NCBI GenBank assembly: GCA_020025775.1
Contig: JAHHRN010000004.1
Location: 62,001-126,000 of the forward strand
Direction: 5' to 3'
DNA length: 64,000 bases
Source of the DNA: Acutalibacter sp.
GTDB taxonomy: Bacteria > Bacillota > Clostridia > Oscillospirales > Acutalibacteraceae
The notes under the pieces are model-generated. The model had not been told where the DNA came from, made no database searches, and was given only the letters and a program-made list of their open reading frames with translations. Of this stretch, positions 16,599 through 26,033 are shown piece by piece. A program made the translations under genes and the position numbers. Position 1 is the first letter of the stretch. The number at the start of each line of letters is the position of its first letter.

Positions 16599-19220
16599 AT
16601 GGCAGCGCTGTCTCCGATGATGCAGCAGTATTTTGAAATCAAAAAAGAATATCCCGACACCATTTTGTTTTTTCGCTTAGGCGACTTTTACGAAATGTTT
16701 TTTGAGGATGCTAAAATTGCCTCGAGAGAGCTTGAGCTTGTGTTAACAGGTCGAGACTGCGGGCAAGAGGAGCGCGCCCCCATGTGCGGTGTGCCGTTTC
16801 ACAGTGCAGACGGCTATATTGCAAAGCTTGTGTCTAAAGGCTATAAGGTAGCGATTTGCGAGCAGACCGAAGACCCGAAAGCCGCAAAGGGACTTGTAAA
16901 ACGTGCCGTTATCCGCGTGATTACCGCGGGTACGGTTATTGAAAGCAGTATGCTTGACGAGTCCAAAAACAACTATCTTTGCAGTCTTTGCTACAGTGAG
17001 GGTAGAATGGGCCTTTGCTTCTGCGATGTTTCCACAGGCGATTTGCACGTCACCTCGCTTTTGGAAAATGCCGACGAAAAAACCGTGGACGAGCTGGCAA
17101 GATTTTGCCCGAGTGAAATTTTACTCAACGAGGCGAGTGCCGCTTTGCCGCATTTAAAAGTCTTCCTCTCTAAAAAGGCGGAAGCCACCGCTGAAACCTT
17201 ACCTGAAAGCAAATACGATTACGAAGCGGCTCTTGCACTTTTGAAAGAGCACTTCGGCGAAAAGAAAATCGAACCCTTAGAGGATGTGTCGCAAAAGAGC
17301 GCGGCTCTTGCGCTTGCGGCGGCGCTTTCTTACCTTTACGAAGCGCAAAAAACAGACCTTAAAAACATTCAAAATATCGAAATCTATTCCGATTGCAAAT
17401 ATATGAAAATCGGTATTTCCACCCGCCGTAATTTGGAACTCACCGAGACCATGCGTGACCGTGAAAAAAGAGGCACGCTCCTTTGGGTGCTCGACAAAAC
17501 CAAAACGGCGATGGGCAAGCGTATGCTCAGAACCTGGGTGGAACGTCCGCTCTACGATTGTGCGGGCATTTTAAAACGTCAAAACGCTGTCGGTGAGCTG
17601 ATGGAAAAGCCGATGCTCCTTTCCGAAATCACCGAAAATTTAAGCGGTATTTACGATATGGAACGCCTCATGACGCGCGTTTTATATGCAACGGCAAACG
17701 CTAAAGAATTGCTTTCTTTAAAAACCGCCATTGCGCCGCTTCCGAAAATCAAAGAACAGTTATCCTCTGTGCAATCCGGGCTTTTAAAAGAAATTCACGA
17801 GGAAATCGACACCTTAGAAGATGTCTACAGCTTAATTGACGAAGCGATCCGTGAGGATGCCCCGTTCTCCGTTCGTGAGGGCGGCATGATTGCAGAGCAT
17901 TTTAATGCGGAGCTTGACGAGCTTCTTTCTATCGTGGAGGGCGGTAAGGGCTTCTTAACCGCACTCGAGCAAAAGGAACAGGAAGAAACCGGCATCAAGA
18001 AATTAAAGGTCGGTTATAACCGTGTGTTCGGTTATTTCTATGAGGTTTCCAATGCCTATAAAGAGCTTGTTCCCGAACATTACATAAGAAAACAAACGCT
18101 AACGAATTGCGAAAGATATATAACCCAGGAATTAAAGGAATTAGAAACCAAGGTTTTGGGTGCGCAGGAGCGCATTGTCAGTTTGGAATTTGAGGTGTTC
18201 TCTGCGGTGCGCCAAAAGATTGCACAGCAGTATGACCGCATCTCCAAAACCGCCAATGCCTTGGCTACTCTCGATGCCCTTTGTTCCCTTTCCACCGTTG
18301 CCGCGGCGAACCACTATGTTCGTCCCGAAATCAGCGACGGCGACACCCTTTCTATTGAAAACGGCAGACATCCTGTCATTGAAAAAATGCTGGGCGACAC
18401 GCCGTTTGTGCCGAATGATACCTTGCTCGATTGCGGTGACAATCGCACGGCAATCATCACCGGCCCCAATATGGCAGGTAAATCCACTTATATGCGCCAA
18501 GTCGCGCTCATCGTTTTAATGGCGCAAATGGGTTCTTTTGTACCGGCTTCCAAGGCATCTATCGGGCTTTGTGACAGCATTTTCACAAGAGTCGGTGCAT
18601 CTGATGATTTAACAACCGGTCAGTCCACCTTCATGGTCGAAATGAAAGAGGTTGCCGAAATTTTAGAAAACGCCACCGCGAAGAGTCTGATTATTTTAGA
18701 CGAAATCGGCAGAGGTACTTCCACCTATGACGGCATGAGCATTGCCCGTGCGGTTTTGGAATTTGTTGCCGACAAGAAAAAACTCGGTGCGAAAACTCTC
18801 TTTGCAACGCATTACCATGAATTAACCGAACTCGAGGGCAACGTCGAGGGCGTTAAGAATTATAATATCGCCGTGAAAAAACGCGGTGAGGACATCACAT
18901 TTTTAAGAAGAATCATAAGAGGCGGTGCAGACGGCAGTTACGGTATCGACGTTGCAAGACTTGCCGGCGTACCGAAAACCGTTGTGAAGCGTGCTCGCGT
19001 GATTTTAAAAGAATTAGAAGAAAACGACCCGCAGAGAGCTTCTGTGCCGATGCATAATATCCCCGACGAAGCGGAGGAGGATATGCCCATGCAGATGAGT
19101 CTCGGCGGCAACACTTCCAATGAAATTATTGAGGAATTAAAAGCACTCGATGTCAACACCTTTACACCGATTGAAGCGCTCACGAAGCTTTATGACCTTG
19201 TAAAGCGTGCCAAAGAGTAA
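16599..19220 (+). CDS. mutS: DNA mismatch repair protein MutS
   Basis: MutS recognises mismatches and recruits MutL. The 873-residue product has the mismatch-reading N-domain with the FFRLGDFYEMF (Phe-x-Glu) signature, connector, lever and clamp domains, and the ATPase with Walker A GPNMAGKST near 622, followed by STFMVEM, DEIGRGTST and ATHYHEL. ATG 16599 gives the usual MutS start with GAGAGGA eight bases upstream; ATG 16590 overlaps that site. It is followed by mutL after 47 bases. Confidence 0.97.
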   Translation: MAALSPMMQQYFEIKKEYPDTILFFRLGDFYEMFFEDAKIASRELELVLTGRDCGQEERAPMCGVPFHSADGYIAKLVSKGYKVAICEQTEDPKAAKGLVKRAVIRVITAGTVIESSMLDESKNNYLCSLCYSEGRMGLCFCDVSTGDLHVTSLLENADEKTVDELARFCPSEILLNEASAALPHLKVFLSKKAEATAETLPESKYDYEAALALLKEHFGEKKIEPLEDVSQKSAALALAAALSYLYEAQKTDLKNIQNIEIYSDCKYMKIGISTRRNLELTETMRDREKRGTLLWVLDKTKTAMGKRMLRTWVERPLYDCAGILKRQNAVGELMEKPMLLSEITENLSGIYDMERLMTRVLYATANAKELLSLKTAIAPLPKIKEQLSSVQSGLLKEIHEEIDTLEDVYSLIDEAIREDAPFSVREGGMIAEHFNAELDELLSIVEGGKGFLTALEQKEQEETGIKKLKVGYNRVFGYFYEVSNAYKELVPEHYIRKQTLTNCERYITQELKELETKVLGAQERIVSLEFEVFSAVRQKIAQQYDRISKTANALATLDALCSLSTVAAANHYVRPEISDGDTLSIENGRHPVIEKMLGDTPFVPNDTLLDCGDNRTAIITGPNMAGKSTYMRQVALIVLMAQMGSFVPASKASIGLCDSIFTRVGASDDLTTGQSTFMVEMKEVAEILENATAKSLIILDEIGRGTSTYDGMSIARAVLEFVADKKKLGAKTLFATHYHELTELEGNVEGVKNYNIAVKKRGEDITFLRRIIRGGADGSYGIDVARLAGVPKTVVKRARVILKELEENDPQRASVPMHNIPDEAEEDMPMQMSLGGNTSNEIIEELKALDVNTFTPIEALTKLYDLVKRAKE

Positions 19221-19267
19221 TTTCTATACATATTTAAAAAGCATAACGAAAAAAAGGAGGTCCATTC

Positions 19268-21373
19268 GTGGCAAAAATCAACTGCCTAACCAAAGAAATC
19301 GCCCAGAAAATCGCCGCGGGCGAAGTGGTAGAACGCCCTGCATCCGTGGTGAAAGAACTGCTTGAAAATGCCATTGATGCCGGTGCAACGGAAATTACCG
19401 TCGAAATCCAGCACGGCGGTATTCGCTACATACGCTTAACCGATAATGGCTGCGGTATTGCACGCGAAGATGTGCCGACCGCCTTTTTGAGTCATGCAAC
19501 CAGTAAGATTCACAATGTTGAAGATTTAGAAGAAATCATGACCCTTGGCTTCCGCGGCGAAGCACTTCCGTCGATTGCTTCGGTTTCCCGCATGGAAATG
19601 ATGACCAAGCAAAAGGAAGATTTTGTCGGTACGCGCATCGTTTTAGAGGGTGGCAGTGAGGTTTCTTTGGATGATGCAGGTTGCCCCGACGGTACTACCA
19701 TTATCGTGCGCGACTTGTTTTTTAACACCCCTGCGCGTATGAAGTTTTTAAAATCCGACCGCGCCGAGGGCATGGCGGTTTCCGCACTTCTCGACCATTT
19801 GGCGCTGTCTCACCCTGAAATTGCGTTTTGCTTCATTAAAGACGGTAAGGTGCAAACGAGAACACCCGGCAACGGCGATTTGGCATCTGCCATTTATGCG
19901 CTTTATGGCAAGGAGTTTTCCGAAACACTTCTGCCTGTGCAGTATGCTATGGAGGGCATCGAAGTTAAGGGCTATATTTCCAAACCCTTTGCTTCTCGTG
20001 GCTCGAATGCTATGCAACATTTCTTTGTCAACAACCGTTATTTTAAAACTAGAACCGGCTCTGCCGCGCTCTTAGAAGCCTATAAAAATTCCGTTATGGT
20101 CGGCAAATATCCGGCGGCGGTGCTGTTCATCGACGTCAACCCCAAGTGGATTGATGTCAACGTGCACCCGGCGAAAACCGAAGTGCGCTTTTCCAATGAA
20201 CGTGCCTTATTTAATTGTGTGTATTCTGCGGCAAAGCAGGGACTTTTAAATGACCGCTCCCGAAAGGAAGCCTTCTTAGCTCCGCAAAAAAAGCAGGAAC
20301 AGAATCTCTTCCAAAAGACTCTGCCTACCGGCGAGCAGCTTTCTATGCAGTCCGCGCCGAAAATGTTGGAACATAAACCGACCGCACCGTCAAAGCCTGT
20401 GGAAAAGCCCAAACAGCAGGAGGTTTCGGCGTATACGAATTTGCTCGAACATACGTTAAAGGACAGCGAAACCGACTACGAGGCGAAAGAAAAAGCTTTC
20501 AATCTCACAAAGCCGACGGCACAAAAAAATGTCGAAATTCAAAAGCCTATCGTTAAAGCACCGATTGCCGAAGAAGCCGCCAACGAGGTGCGCGAGGAAT
20601 CTTTAGAATCTCTGCTTTTAAATAATCGTGCTGTGCCGAAAGAAACACCGAAAACGGTGCCCACAGAGGCAAAAAAGCCGGCGTACGAGCCTGCTTCAGA
20701 AGTTCTGCAGACAGTCGAAACCATGGCACCCGAACCGCACGAAGAAACGAAAGCACCCGTCATCGAAGAAGCACCAATTCCTGCCGCAGAACAGCCGCAG
20801 GAAAAGCAGATTCGCGTGCTTGGCGAAGCCTATAAAACCTATATCTTCGCGGAATGCGACGGGGAGCTTTATATTGTAGATAAGCACGCCGCCCACGAGC
20901 GGATGCTTTTCGATAAACTCAAAAAGGATAACGGCGCAAACGGCGCGCAAATGTTGCTCAGCCCCGTGCCTGTCACCCTTTCCAAAGAGGAATATGCCGT
21001 TTTAACCGAGCATATGGACCTCTTAAACGAAGCCGGCTTCTTAGCAGAAGATTTCGGCGAGGGCACCGTTTTACTGCGTGCCTGTCCTTTGAATTTGGAA
21101 AGCGAGGATTTAACCGCGCTCATCACTGAGATTGCCGGTTATCTTCTGCACCACCATAGAGATGCGACCCCCGAACAGCTTGACTGGGTATACCATTCCA
21201 TTGCGTGCCGTGCCGCAATTAAAGCCGGCTCGGATTTGACACGTTATGAAATGGAGCATTTCTTAAAAGAACTTTTTAATCACGAAGAAGTTCGCTTCTG
21301 CCCGCACGGCAGACCTGTTATGGTGCGTCTTGCGAAGCAGGAATTAGATAAACAATTCGGGAGGCTCGGCTGA
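19268..21373 (+). CDS. mutL: DNA mismatch repair protein MutL
   Basis: The 701-residue protein has the GHKL ATPase N-domain (ENAIDAGAT, DNGCGI, LGFRGEALPSI), a long Pro/Glu-rich linker (about 335-515) and the C-terminal dimerisation/nuclease domain. The endonuclease-type motifs are largely present: DKHAAHERMLFD at 538-549, ACRAAIKAG and FCPHGRP. The final Glu of the canonical DQHA-x2-E-x4-E motif is Asp549 here and the Gln is Lys539. The start is GTG 19268 behind AAGGAGGT. Its TGA overlaps the miaA ATG by one base, so the two are coupled. Confidence 0.96.
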   Translation: MAKINCLTKEIAQKIAAGEVVERPASVVKELLENAIDAGATEITVEIQHGGIRYIRLTDNGCGIAREDVPTAFLSHATSKIHNVEDLEEIMTLGFRGEALPSIASVSRMEMMTKQKEDFVGTRIVLEGGSEVSLDDAGCPDGTTIIVRDLFFNTPARMKFLKSDRAEGMAVSALLDHLALSHPEIAFCFIKDGKVQTRTPGNGDLASAIYALYGKEFSETLLPVQYAMEGIEVKGYISKPFASRGSNAMQHFFVNNRYFKTRTGSAALLEAYKNSVMVGKYPAAVLFIDVNPKWIDVNVHPAKTEVRFSNERALFNCVYSAAKQGLLNDRSRKEAFLAPQKKQEQNLFQKTLPTGEQLSMQSAPKMLEHKPTAPSKPVEKPKQQEVSAYTNLLEHTLKDSETDYEAKEKAFNLTKPTAQKNVEIQKPIVKAPIAEEAANEVREESLESLLLNNRAVPKETPKTVPTEAKKPAYEPASEVLQTVETMAPEPHEETKAPVIEEAPIPAAEQPQEKQIRVLGEAYKTYIFAECDGELYIVDKHAAHERMLFDKLKKDNGANGAQMLLSPVPVTLSKEEYAVLTEHMDLLNEAGFLAEDFGEGTVLLRACPLNLESEDLTALITEIAGYLLHHHRDATPEQLDWVYHSIACRAAIKAGSDLTRYEMEHFLKELFNHEEVRFCPHGRPVMVRLAKQELDKQFGRLG

Positions 21374-22314
21374 TGACCCATGCACCCATTCCGGTTTTAG
21401 CGATTGTCGGACCGACGGCTTCGGGCAAAACCGCCCTTTCCGTGGCACTCGCGAAACGCTTAAACGGTGAGATTATTTCCGCGGATTCCATGCAGATATA
21501 TAAGGGTATGGATATTGCCGTGGCGGCACCTACCGAAGCGGAAAAAGAGGGGATAGCGCATCACATGATGGGCTTTTTAGACCCCGAAGAACCCTACAGT
21601 GTGGCAGAATACGTAAAAGACGCCAAGGCGTGTATTTTAGATGTGTATTCGCGCGGCAAATTGCCGATTTTAGTCGGCGGCACAGGGCTTTATGTCGACC
21701 ATTTACTTTCGGGCACACAGTTTATCGAAAGCGAAACCGATACCGCCCTGCGCGAAAAGCTCCAAAAGGAATATGATGAAATCGGCGGCGAAGCCATGCT
21801 GAAAAAATTGGCACTCTTTGATAAAGAAACTGCCGAGCGTCTGCATCCCAACAATCAAAAACGCATCATCCGTGCGTTTGAAATCTATGAACTCACAGGC
21901 GAAACGATGACCGAAGCGCTCAAAAAATCGCAAAGCGCGCCGTCCCCGTTTGCACCTACTTATATTTGTATAGCGTTCGAAGACAGAGACAAGCTCTATG
22001 ACCGCATCAACCGCCGTGTCGATCTCATGCTCGAACAAGGTCTTTTAGAGGAAGCCCGCGCATTCTATGCACACCACAGCAAAACTGCGGCGCAAGCGAT
22101 TGGCTATAAGGAATTAAAACCATATTTAGATGGCGCTTGTTCTTTAGACGAAGCGGTGGAAAAATTAAAGCAGGCGACACGCCGCTACGCCAAGCGCCAA
22201 ATCACTTGGTTTAAACGAAACGAAAATATGCATTTTTTATATTACGATGTGCTTTCTGAAAATGCCTTTTTAGAAGAGGCTCTGCACATCGCCCAAACGG
22301 TTAAAGCGCCGTAA
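21373..22314 (+). CDS. miaA: tRNA dimethylallyltransferase MiaA
   Basis: MiaA transfers the dimethylallyl group to A37 of tRNAs, making the substrate of MiaB. The 313-residue protein has the P-loop GPTASGKTALS near 13-23, the ISADSMQIYKGMDI segment, VGGTGLYVDHL, and the late AIGYKE and RRYAKRQITWFKR motifs. It starts within the mutL stop (TGATG). No hfq follows it, unlike in many bacteria; an HlyD-like gene starts 19 bases later. Confidence 0.96.
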   Translation: MTHAPIPVLAIVGPTASGKTALSVALAKRLNGEIISADSMQIYKGMDIAVAAPTEAEKEGIAHHMMGFLDPEEPYSVAEYVKDAKACILDVYSRGKLPILVGGTGLYVDHLLSGTQFIESETDTALREKLQKEYDEIGGEAMLKKLALFDKETAERLHPNNQKRIIRAFEIYELTGETMTEALKKSQSAPSPFAPTYICIAFEDRDKLYDRINRRVDLMLEQGLLEEARAFYAHHSKTAAQAIGYKELKPYLDGACSLDEAVEKLKQATRRYAKRQITWFKRNENMHFLYYDVLSENAFLEEALHIAQTVKAP

Positions 22315-22332
22315 AAAAGGAGGGGAGACACT

Positions 22333-23625
22333 ATGGAAAAAGACAAGACACCGCAAAGAAACGATAAGGTTGTGCCATTGCATCCCAACCGCAAAAAGAA
22401 AAAAACAACCCTATTTTATGCCGTTCTTGCCGCCATTGTGGTTTGCCTTTGTATCTATCAGGTATTTAAAATCAATTACAGTCCCGTCAAAACCGAAATC
22501 GCCTTCCAGAAAACGGTTTCCAACACCGCCTCGTGCGAAGGCTTTGTTGTACGCGACGAAACCCCGATTAAAACCGATACCGACGGTACACTCGTGCCCT
22601 TAGTTGTGGACGGCAGACGTGTGGCGCGCGGTGATGCGGTTGCGGTTGTTTTCAGAAGTGAAGATGCCGCAAAGGTTTATAGCAGAATCGAAAAACTCAA
22701 AGAGGATATTGCCTATTTTGAGTCACTGAAAAATAAAGTCGGCAGTCATACCTCCGACATGGAGGCTATGGACGAGCGTGTCTATGCGGCGTGCGAAAGC
22801 TATGTGCGTGCCATGGCATATGATAAAACCAACCAGATTCCTAACGTGAGCCGCGATATTTGCGAAGCTATTACTTCGAAACAGCTTGCCACAGGTACAG
22901 TCATTGACCCCACCGAAAAGATTGCCGCTTTGAAAGCAGAGCTTGCGGAGCTGGAAAAGAACTCTGGCGGCTACACCACCATTTATGCGCCGAATCCGGG
23001 TTATTATATCAGCCATGTGGACGGCTACGAAACGGCACTGTCTTATGATAATGCCACTACCGCCTCGAAAGAAGATATTGAAAAGCTCTTTGCCTTTGCA
23101 CCGCAGTCCGCAGAAGAACGCAAGGGCTATATGGGTAAATTGGTAGACGGCTTCAACTGGTATCTTTATGCGATTATTCCTGCTGAGTCTGCCGGTTCTC
23201 TCTCGGTCGGTCAGCAAATTCGTGTGGAATTTCCGCTTTCTAATGCGGAACCGGTCGATGCACAAATCGCCGCCGTGCACAATACGGGCGACGGCAAAAC
23301 CACTGTGACCCTGCGCTCCAACCTTATGAATTCCCAATATGCAGGTCTTCGAAAAGAGCAGGTGCGTTTGGTACTCAACACCTATACCGGCTTTCAGGTT
23401 AGCAACCGTGCTATCCGTGAGGTGGACGGTGTAAAAGGGGTTTATGTTGTAAGCGGTAATCTGATTAACTTTAAAAAAGTGGATATCGCTTTTTCCGATG
23501 CAAACTATTCGCTTTGCGTAACGCCGTTAGATGAAAGCGGCAATCCCGAAAAAGGTTATGTAGAGCTTTATGATGAAGTGATTATAGAAGGGACGGATTT
23601 ATATGACGGAAAAGTCTTGGGATGA
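22333..23625 (+). CDS. HlyD-like membrane-anchored adaptor protein in the division cluster
   Basis: The 430-residue protein has a basic cytoplasmic tail, one membrane helix (about 25-45) and an extracytoplasmic part like an HlyD/membrane-fusion adaptor: a split lipoyl-like domain (CEGFVVRDETPIKTDTDGTLVPLVVDGRRVARGDAVAVV), a helical hairpin (about 115-210) and C-terminal beta domains. No transporter gene lies beside it. It overlaps the yggS start by 23 bases and heads the yggS-sepF-divIVA-lspA block, so a job in septum or envelope assembly is plausible; that is inference from context. ATG 22333 follows AAAAGGAGGGG. Confidence 0.72.
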   Translation: MEKDKTPQRNDKVVPLHPNRKKKKTTLFYAVLAAIVVCLCIYQVFKINYSPVKTEIAFQKTVSNTASCEGFVVRDETPIKTDTDGTLVPLVVDGRRVARGDAVAVVFRSEDAAKVYSRIEKLKEDIAYFESLKNKVGSHTSDMEAMDERVYAACESYVRAMAYDKTNQIPNVSRDICEAITSKQLATGTVIDPTEKIAALKAELAELEKNSGGYTTIYAPNPGYYISHVDGYETALSYDNATTASKEDIEKLFAFAPQSAEERKGYMGKLVDGFNWYLYAIIPAESAGSLSVGQQIRVEFPLSNAEPVDAQIAAVHNTGDGKTTVTLRSNLMNSQYAGLRKEQVRLVLNTYTGFQVSNRAIREVDGVKGVYVVSGNLINFKKVDIAFSDANYSLCVTPLDESGNPEKGYVELYDEVIIEGTDLYDGKVLG

Positions 23626-24328
23626 GCAAAAATTCGAGGACATTGCCTACAACCTCAGCGCGATTCGCGAAAACATTGAAAAAGCCGCGCAGGCAGACGG
23701 CAGAAGCTTTTCGGATATTGATTTTATGGCGGTAACCAAAACCGTGGACGAACGCTTTATCAATCATGCGATTGCTTGCGGTGTAAACCTCATCGGTGAA
23801 AACAAGGTGCAGGAAATGCTCCGCAAAAAACCGAATTTGCATTTAGACGGCGTTCGCAAAAACTTAATCGGTCATTTACAGAGCAATAAGGCTTCCCAGA
23901 TTGTCGGCGAAGTCGATATGATTGAATCGGTGGACTCTCTCAAAATCGCAAAAGAGATTTCCAAACAGTCCGTGAAAAAGGGTATTGTCACAAAGGCACT
24001 CATTGAAGTGAATATCGGCAGAGAAGAGAGCAAAACCGGTATTATGCCCGAAGAAACCGAAGAAATCGTGGCGCAAATTGCAGAGCTGCCGGGCATCCAT
24101 GTGGAAGGTCTCATGACAATTCCACCGATTTGTACCGAAAACAGGGCACTTTGTAAATTTTTTGAGAATATCTACAATATGTATGTTGACATCGGCTCAA
24201 AAAAATTAGATAATGTAGATATGAGAATTTTGTCCATGGGTATGTCGGGCGATTACGAAACCGCCATTCGCTGTGGCTCAAATCATGTCAGAATCGGCTC
24301 TAAGATTTTCGGGCCGAGAATATACTAA
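23603..24328 (+). CDS. yggS: YggS/PLPBP-family pyridoxal-phosphate homeostasis protein
   Basis: PLPBP proteins bind pyridoxal phosphate without known catalysis and keep free PLP and amino-acid pools in balance. The 241-residue protein shows the PLP lysine in AVTKT (Lys46), LIGENKVQE, LIGHLQSNKA, the VNIGREESKTG strand, and MRILSMGMSGDYETAI and VRIGSKIFGPR at the end. ATG 23603 lies inside the previous gene. In Firmicutes it is regularly found directly upstream of sepF, as here. Confidence 0.95.
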   Translation: MTEKSWDEQKFEDIAYNLSAIRENIEKAAQADGRSFSDIDFMAVTKTVDERFINHAIACGVNLIGENKVQEMLRKKPNLHLDGVRKNLIGHLQSNKASQIVGEVDMIESVDSLKIAKEISKQSVKKGIVTKALIEVNIGREESKTGIMPEETEEIVAQIAELPGIHVEGLMTIPPICTENRALCKFFENIYNMYVDIGSKKLDNVDMRILSMGMSGDYETAIRCGSNHVRIGSKIFGPRIY

Positions 24329-24346
24329 GCTTTAGGAGGGTGCTAA

Positions 24347-24808
24347 GTGAGCTTTTTAGATAAAGTAAAAAACATGGTAAATGTTTCTGAAGATGATTAT
24401 TACGATGAATTGGAATCCGATGATTTCCAAAACGAACCGGTTCACGAAGAGGAGCCGGAAGAGCCTCGCCGTCCCGCACGCCGTAAAAACGTGCAGCGCG
24501 ATAGAGATAATGTTGTAAATATCAACACAACCGCACAGCTTCAGGTTGTGCTTTCCAAGCCCGAGAGCTTCGAGGAAGCCAAGGCCGTTGCCGACAACCT
24601 CAACGAAAAGCGTACCGTTGTTTTGAATTTGGAATCTGCAAACCGCGACGTTGCAAGACGTCTTGTCGATTTCTTAACCGGCGTAGCTTATGCCAACGGC
24701 GGTCAGTTTAAACGTGTTGCCAACAGCACGTTCATCATCACCCCTTACAATGTAGACGTACAGGGGGATTTATTAGACGAGCTCGAAAATAACGGCTTGT
24801 TCTTTTAA
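24347..24808 (+). CDS. sepF: Cell division protein SepF
   Basis: SepF tethers and arranges FtsZ filaments at the septum. The 153-residue protein opens with the amphipathic membrane-binding helix SFLDKVKNMVNV, has an acidic/basic linker, and a C-terminal domain (about 60-150) with VVNINTTAQLQVV, KRTVVLNLE and DFLTGVAYANGG signatures. The start is GTG 24347 behind AGGAGGG. It lies between yggS and divIVA, the standard order. Confidence 0.95.
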   Translation: MSFLDKVKNMVNVSEDDYYDELESDDFQNEPVHEEEPEEPRRPARRKNVQRDRDNVVNINTTAQLQVVLSKPESFEEAKAVADNLNEKRTVVLNLESANRDVARRLVDFLTGVAYANGGQFKRVANSTFIITPYNVDVQGDLLDELENNGLFF

Positions 24809-24859
24809 AAGAAAAGGGTAAATTTAGAAAATTTTTTTGGATGGGTGGATTAGAATATT

Positions 24860-26017
24860 ATGCTTACTCCGGATGTAATCAAAGCAAAAATGTTTCAGGC
24901 GAGCGGCCGTGGCGCATATCGTGCCGATGATGTAGACAGCTTCTTCGCCGAGGTATCTGCAAACTATGAGCAGATGTTTAAAGAAAATGGGGAATTGATT
25001 AAGAAAATCAGTCTCTTAGCCAGCAAGGTTGAAAAATATAAGGAAGAAGAGGACAGCATCAGAAAAGCCCTCATTTCCGCACAGACCCTTGCTGACAAAA
25101 TCGTAAAGGACGCGCAGGATAATGTAGCAGGCACAGAAGAGCAGGCAAAGAAGGATGCCGATGCAATGCGCGCAAAGGCAAGCGAGGATGCAAAGGCACT
25201 CATCGCTTCCGCAGAAGAAGAATCTTTGGCTATTGTTGCCAAGAGCGAAAAGCAGGCAGAAGAAATTCTCGGCGCTGTAAACCGCAAGATGACCCAGAAG
25301 AGCTTGGAATTCGAAATGCTTCAGAAAAAGGCTTCCGATTTCCGCTCCAATTTGATTGCAACCTATAAAGAGCATTTAGCCCTCATCAATGCAATTCCCG
25401 AATATGTCGAAGAAGAACTGCACGAGGAAGAGCCCAAAGAAGCTTCCGCTCCGGAAGAGGAAGCTCCCGCAGTGGAAGAAACTCCCGTTGAGGAAGCTCC
25501 CGTAGAAGAAGCTGCTCCCGCAGTCGAAGAGACTCCAGCTGTTGAAGAGGAAGAACTCACAGAAGAAATGCAGGAAGAAGCAGCTGAAGAAGTAGCAGAA
25601 GAAGCTGCTCTTGAGGAAGAAGCTCCCGCAGAAGAATTCGAGGATATTTCCTCCGGCGCAGAAGAGGAAGATGAAGAAGAGGAAGAAACTCCCGAAGAGG
25701 AAGAAGGCTTCACCTTTGATTTCTCCGCTTTTGACGATGCAGAAGAGGAAAAAGCAGAAGAAACAGCCGAGGCAGAAGAGGAAGCAACCGAAGAAGACGG
25801 TTTTGACTTAGATTTCTCCGCACTTCATGCCGAAGAACCCGAAGCTACAACCGCTGAAGAAAAGCTCGGCGAAAAGAACTTCCAGCTTGATTTTTCCAAC
25901 TTAAACGAGGAAAAGCCTGCACATTCCTATGCAGTTATCGAAGAAGAGGAACCCGAAGAAGACAAAAAGGATGAGGGTACACCCAGCTCCTTTAAGAGCT
26001 TTTTCAAAAAGAAATAA
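24860..26017 (+). CDS. DivIVA-domain protein with long acidic tail
   Basis: DivIVA proteins bind curved membrane and recruit division or polar factors. Residues 1-160 give the DivIVA N-domain (MLTPDVIKAKMFQ, GYRADDVDSFF-like) and a coiled coil. From about 185 to 375 the protein is a Glu/Ala/Pro-rich, highly acidic and probably disordered tail. It contains three related short motifs, TFDFSAFDDA (about 283), DLDFSALHAE (about 315) and QLDFSNLNEE (about 340), and ends with a basic FKSFFKKK. At 385 residues it is much longer than Bacillus DivIVA. The ribosome site (GGGTGG) is weak and distant. The tail may dock partner proteins. Confidence 0.9.
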   Translation: MLTPDVIKAKMFQASGRGAYRADDVDSFFAEVSANYEQMFKENGELIKKISLLASKVEKYKEEEDSIRKALISAQTLADKIVKDAQDNVAGTEEQAKKDADAMRAKASEDAKALIASAEEESLAIVAKSEKQAEEILGAVNRKMTQKSLEFEMLQKKASDFRSNLIATYKEHLALINAIPEYVEEELHEEEPKEASAPEEEAPAVEETPVEEAPVEEAAPAVEETPAVEEEELTEEMQEEAAEEVAEEAALEEEAPAEEFEDISSGAEEEDEEEEETPEEEEGFTFDFSAFDDAEEEKAEETAEAEEEATEEDGFDLDFSALHAEEPEATTAEEKLGEKNFQLDFSNLNEEKPAHSYAVIEEEEPEEDKKDEGTPSSFKSFFKKK

Positions 26018-26033
26018 ATTTTAAGGAGCAACT

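Noticed and set aside
22723..23337. Open frame of about 200 codons opposite the HlyD-like gene
   Set aside because: No start signal, no recognisable protein features, and fully inside a well-supported gene.
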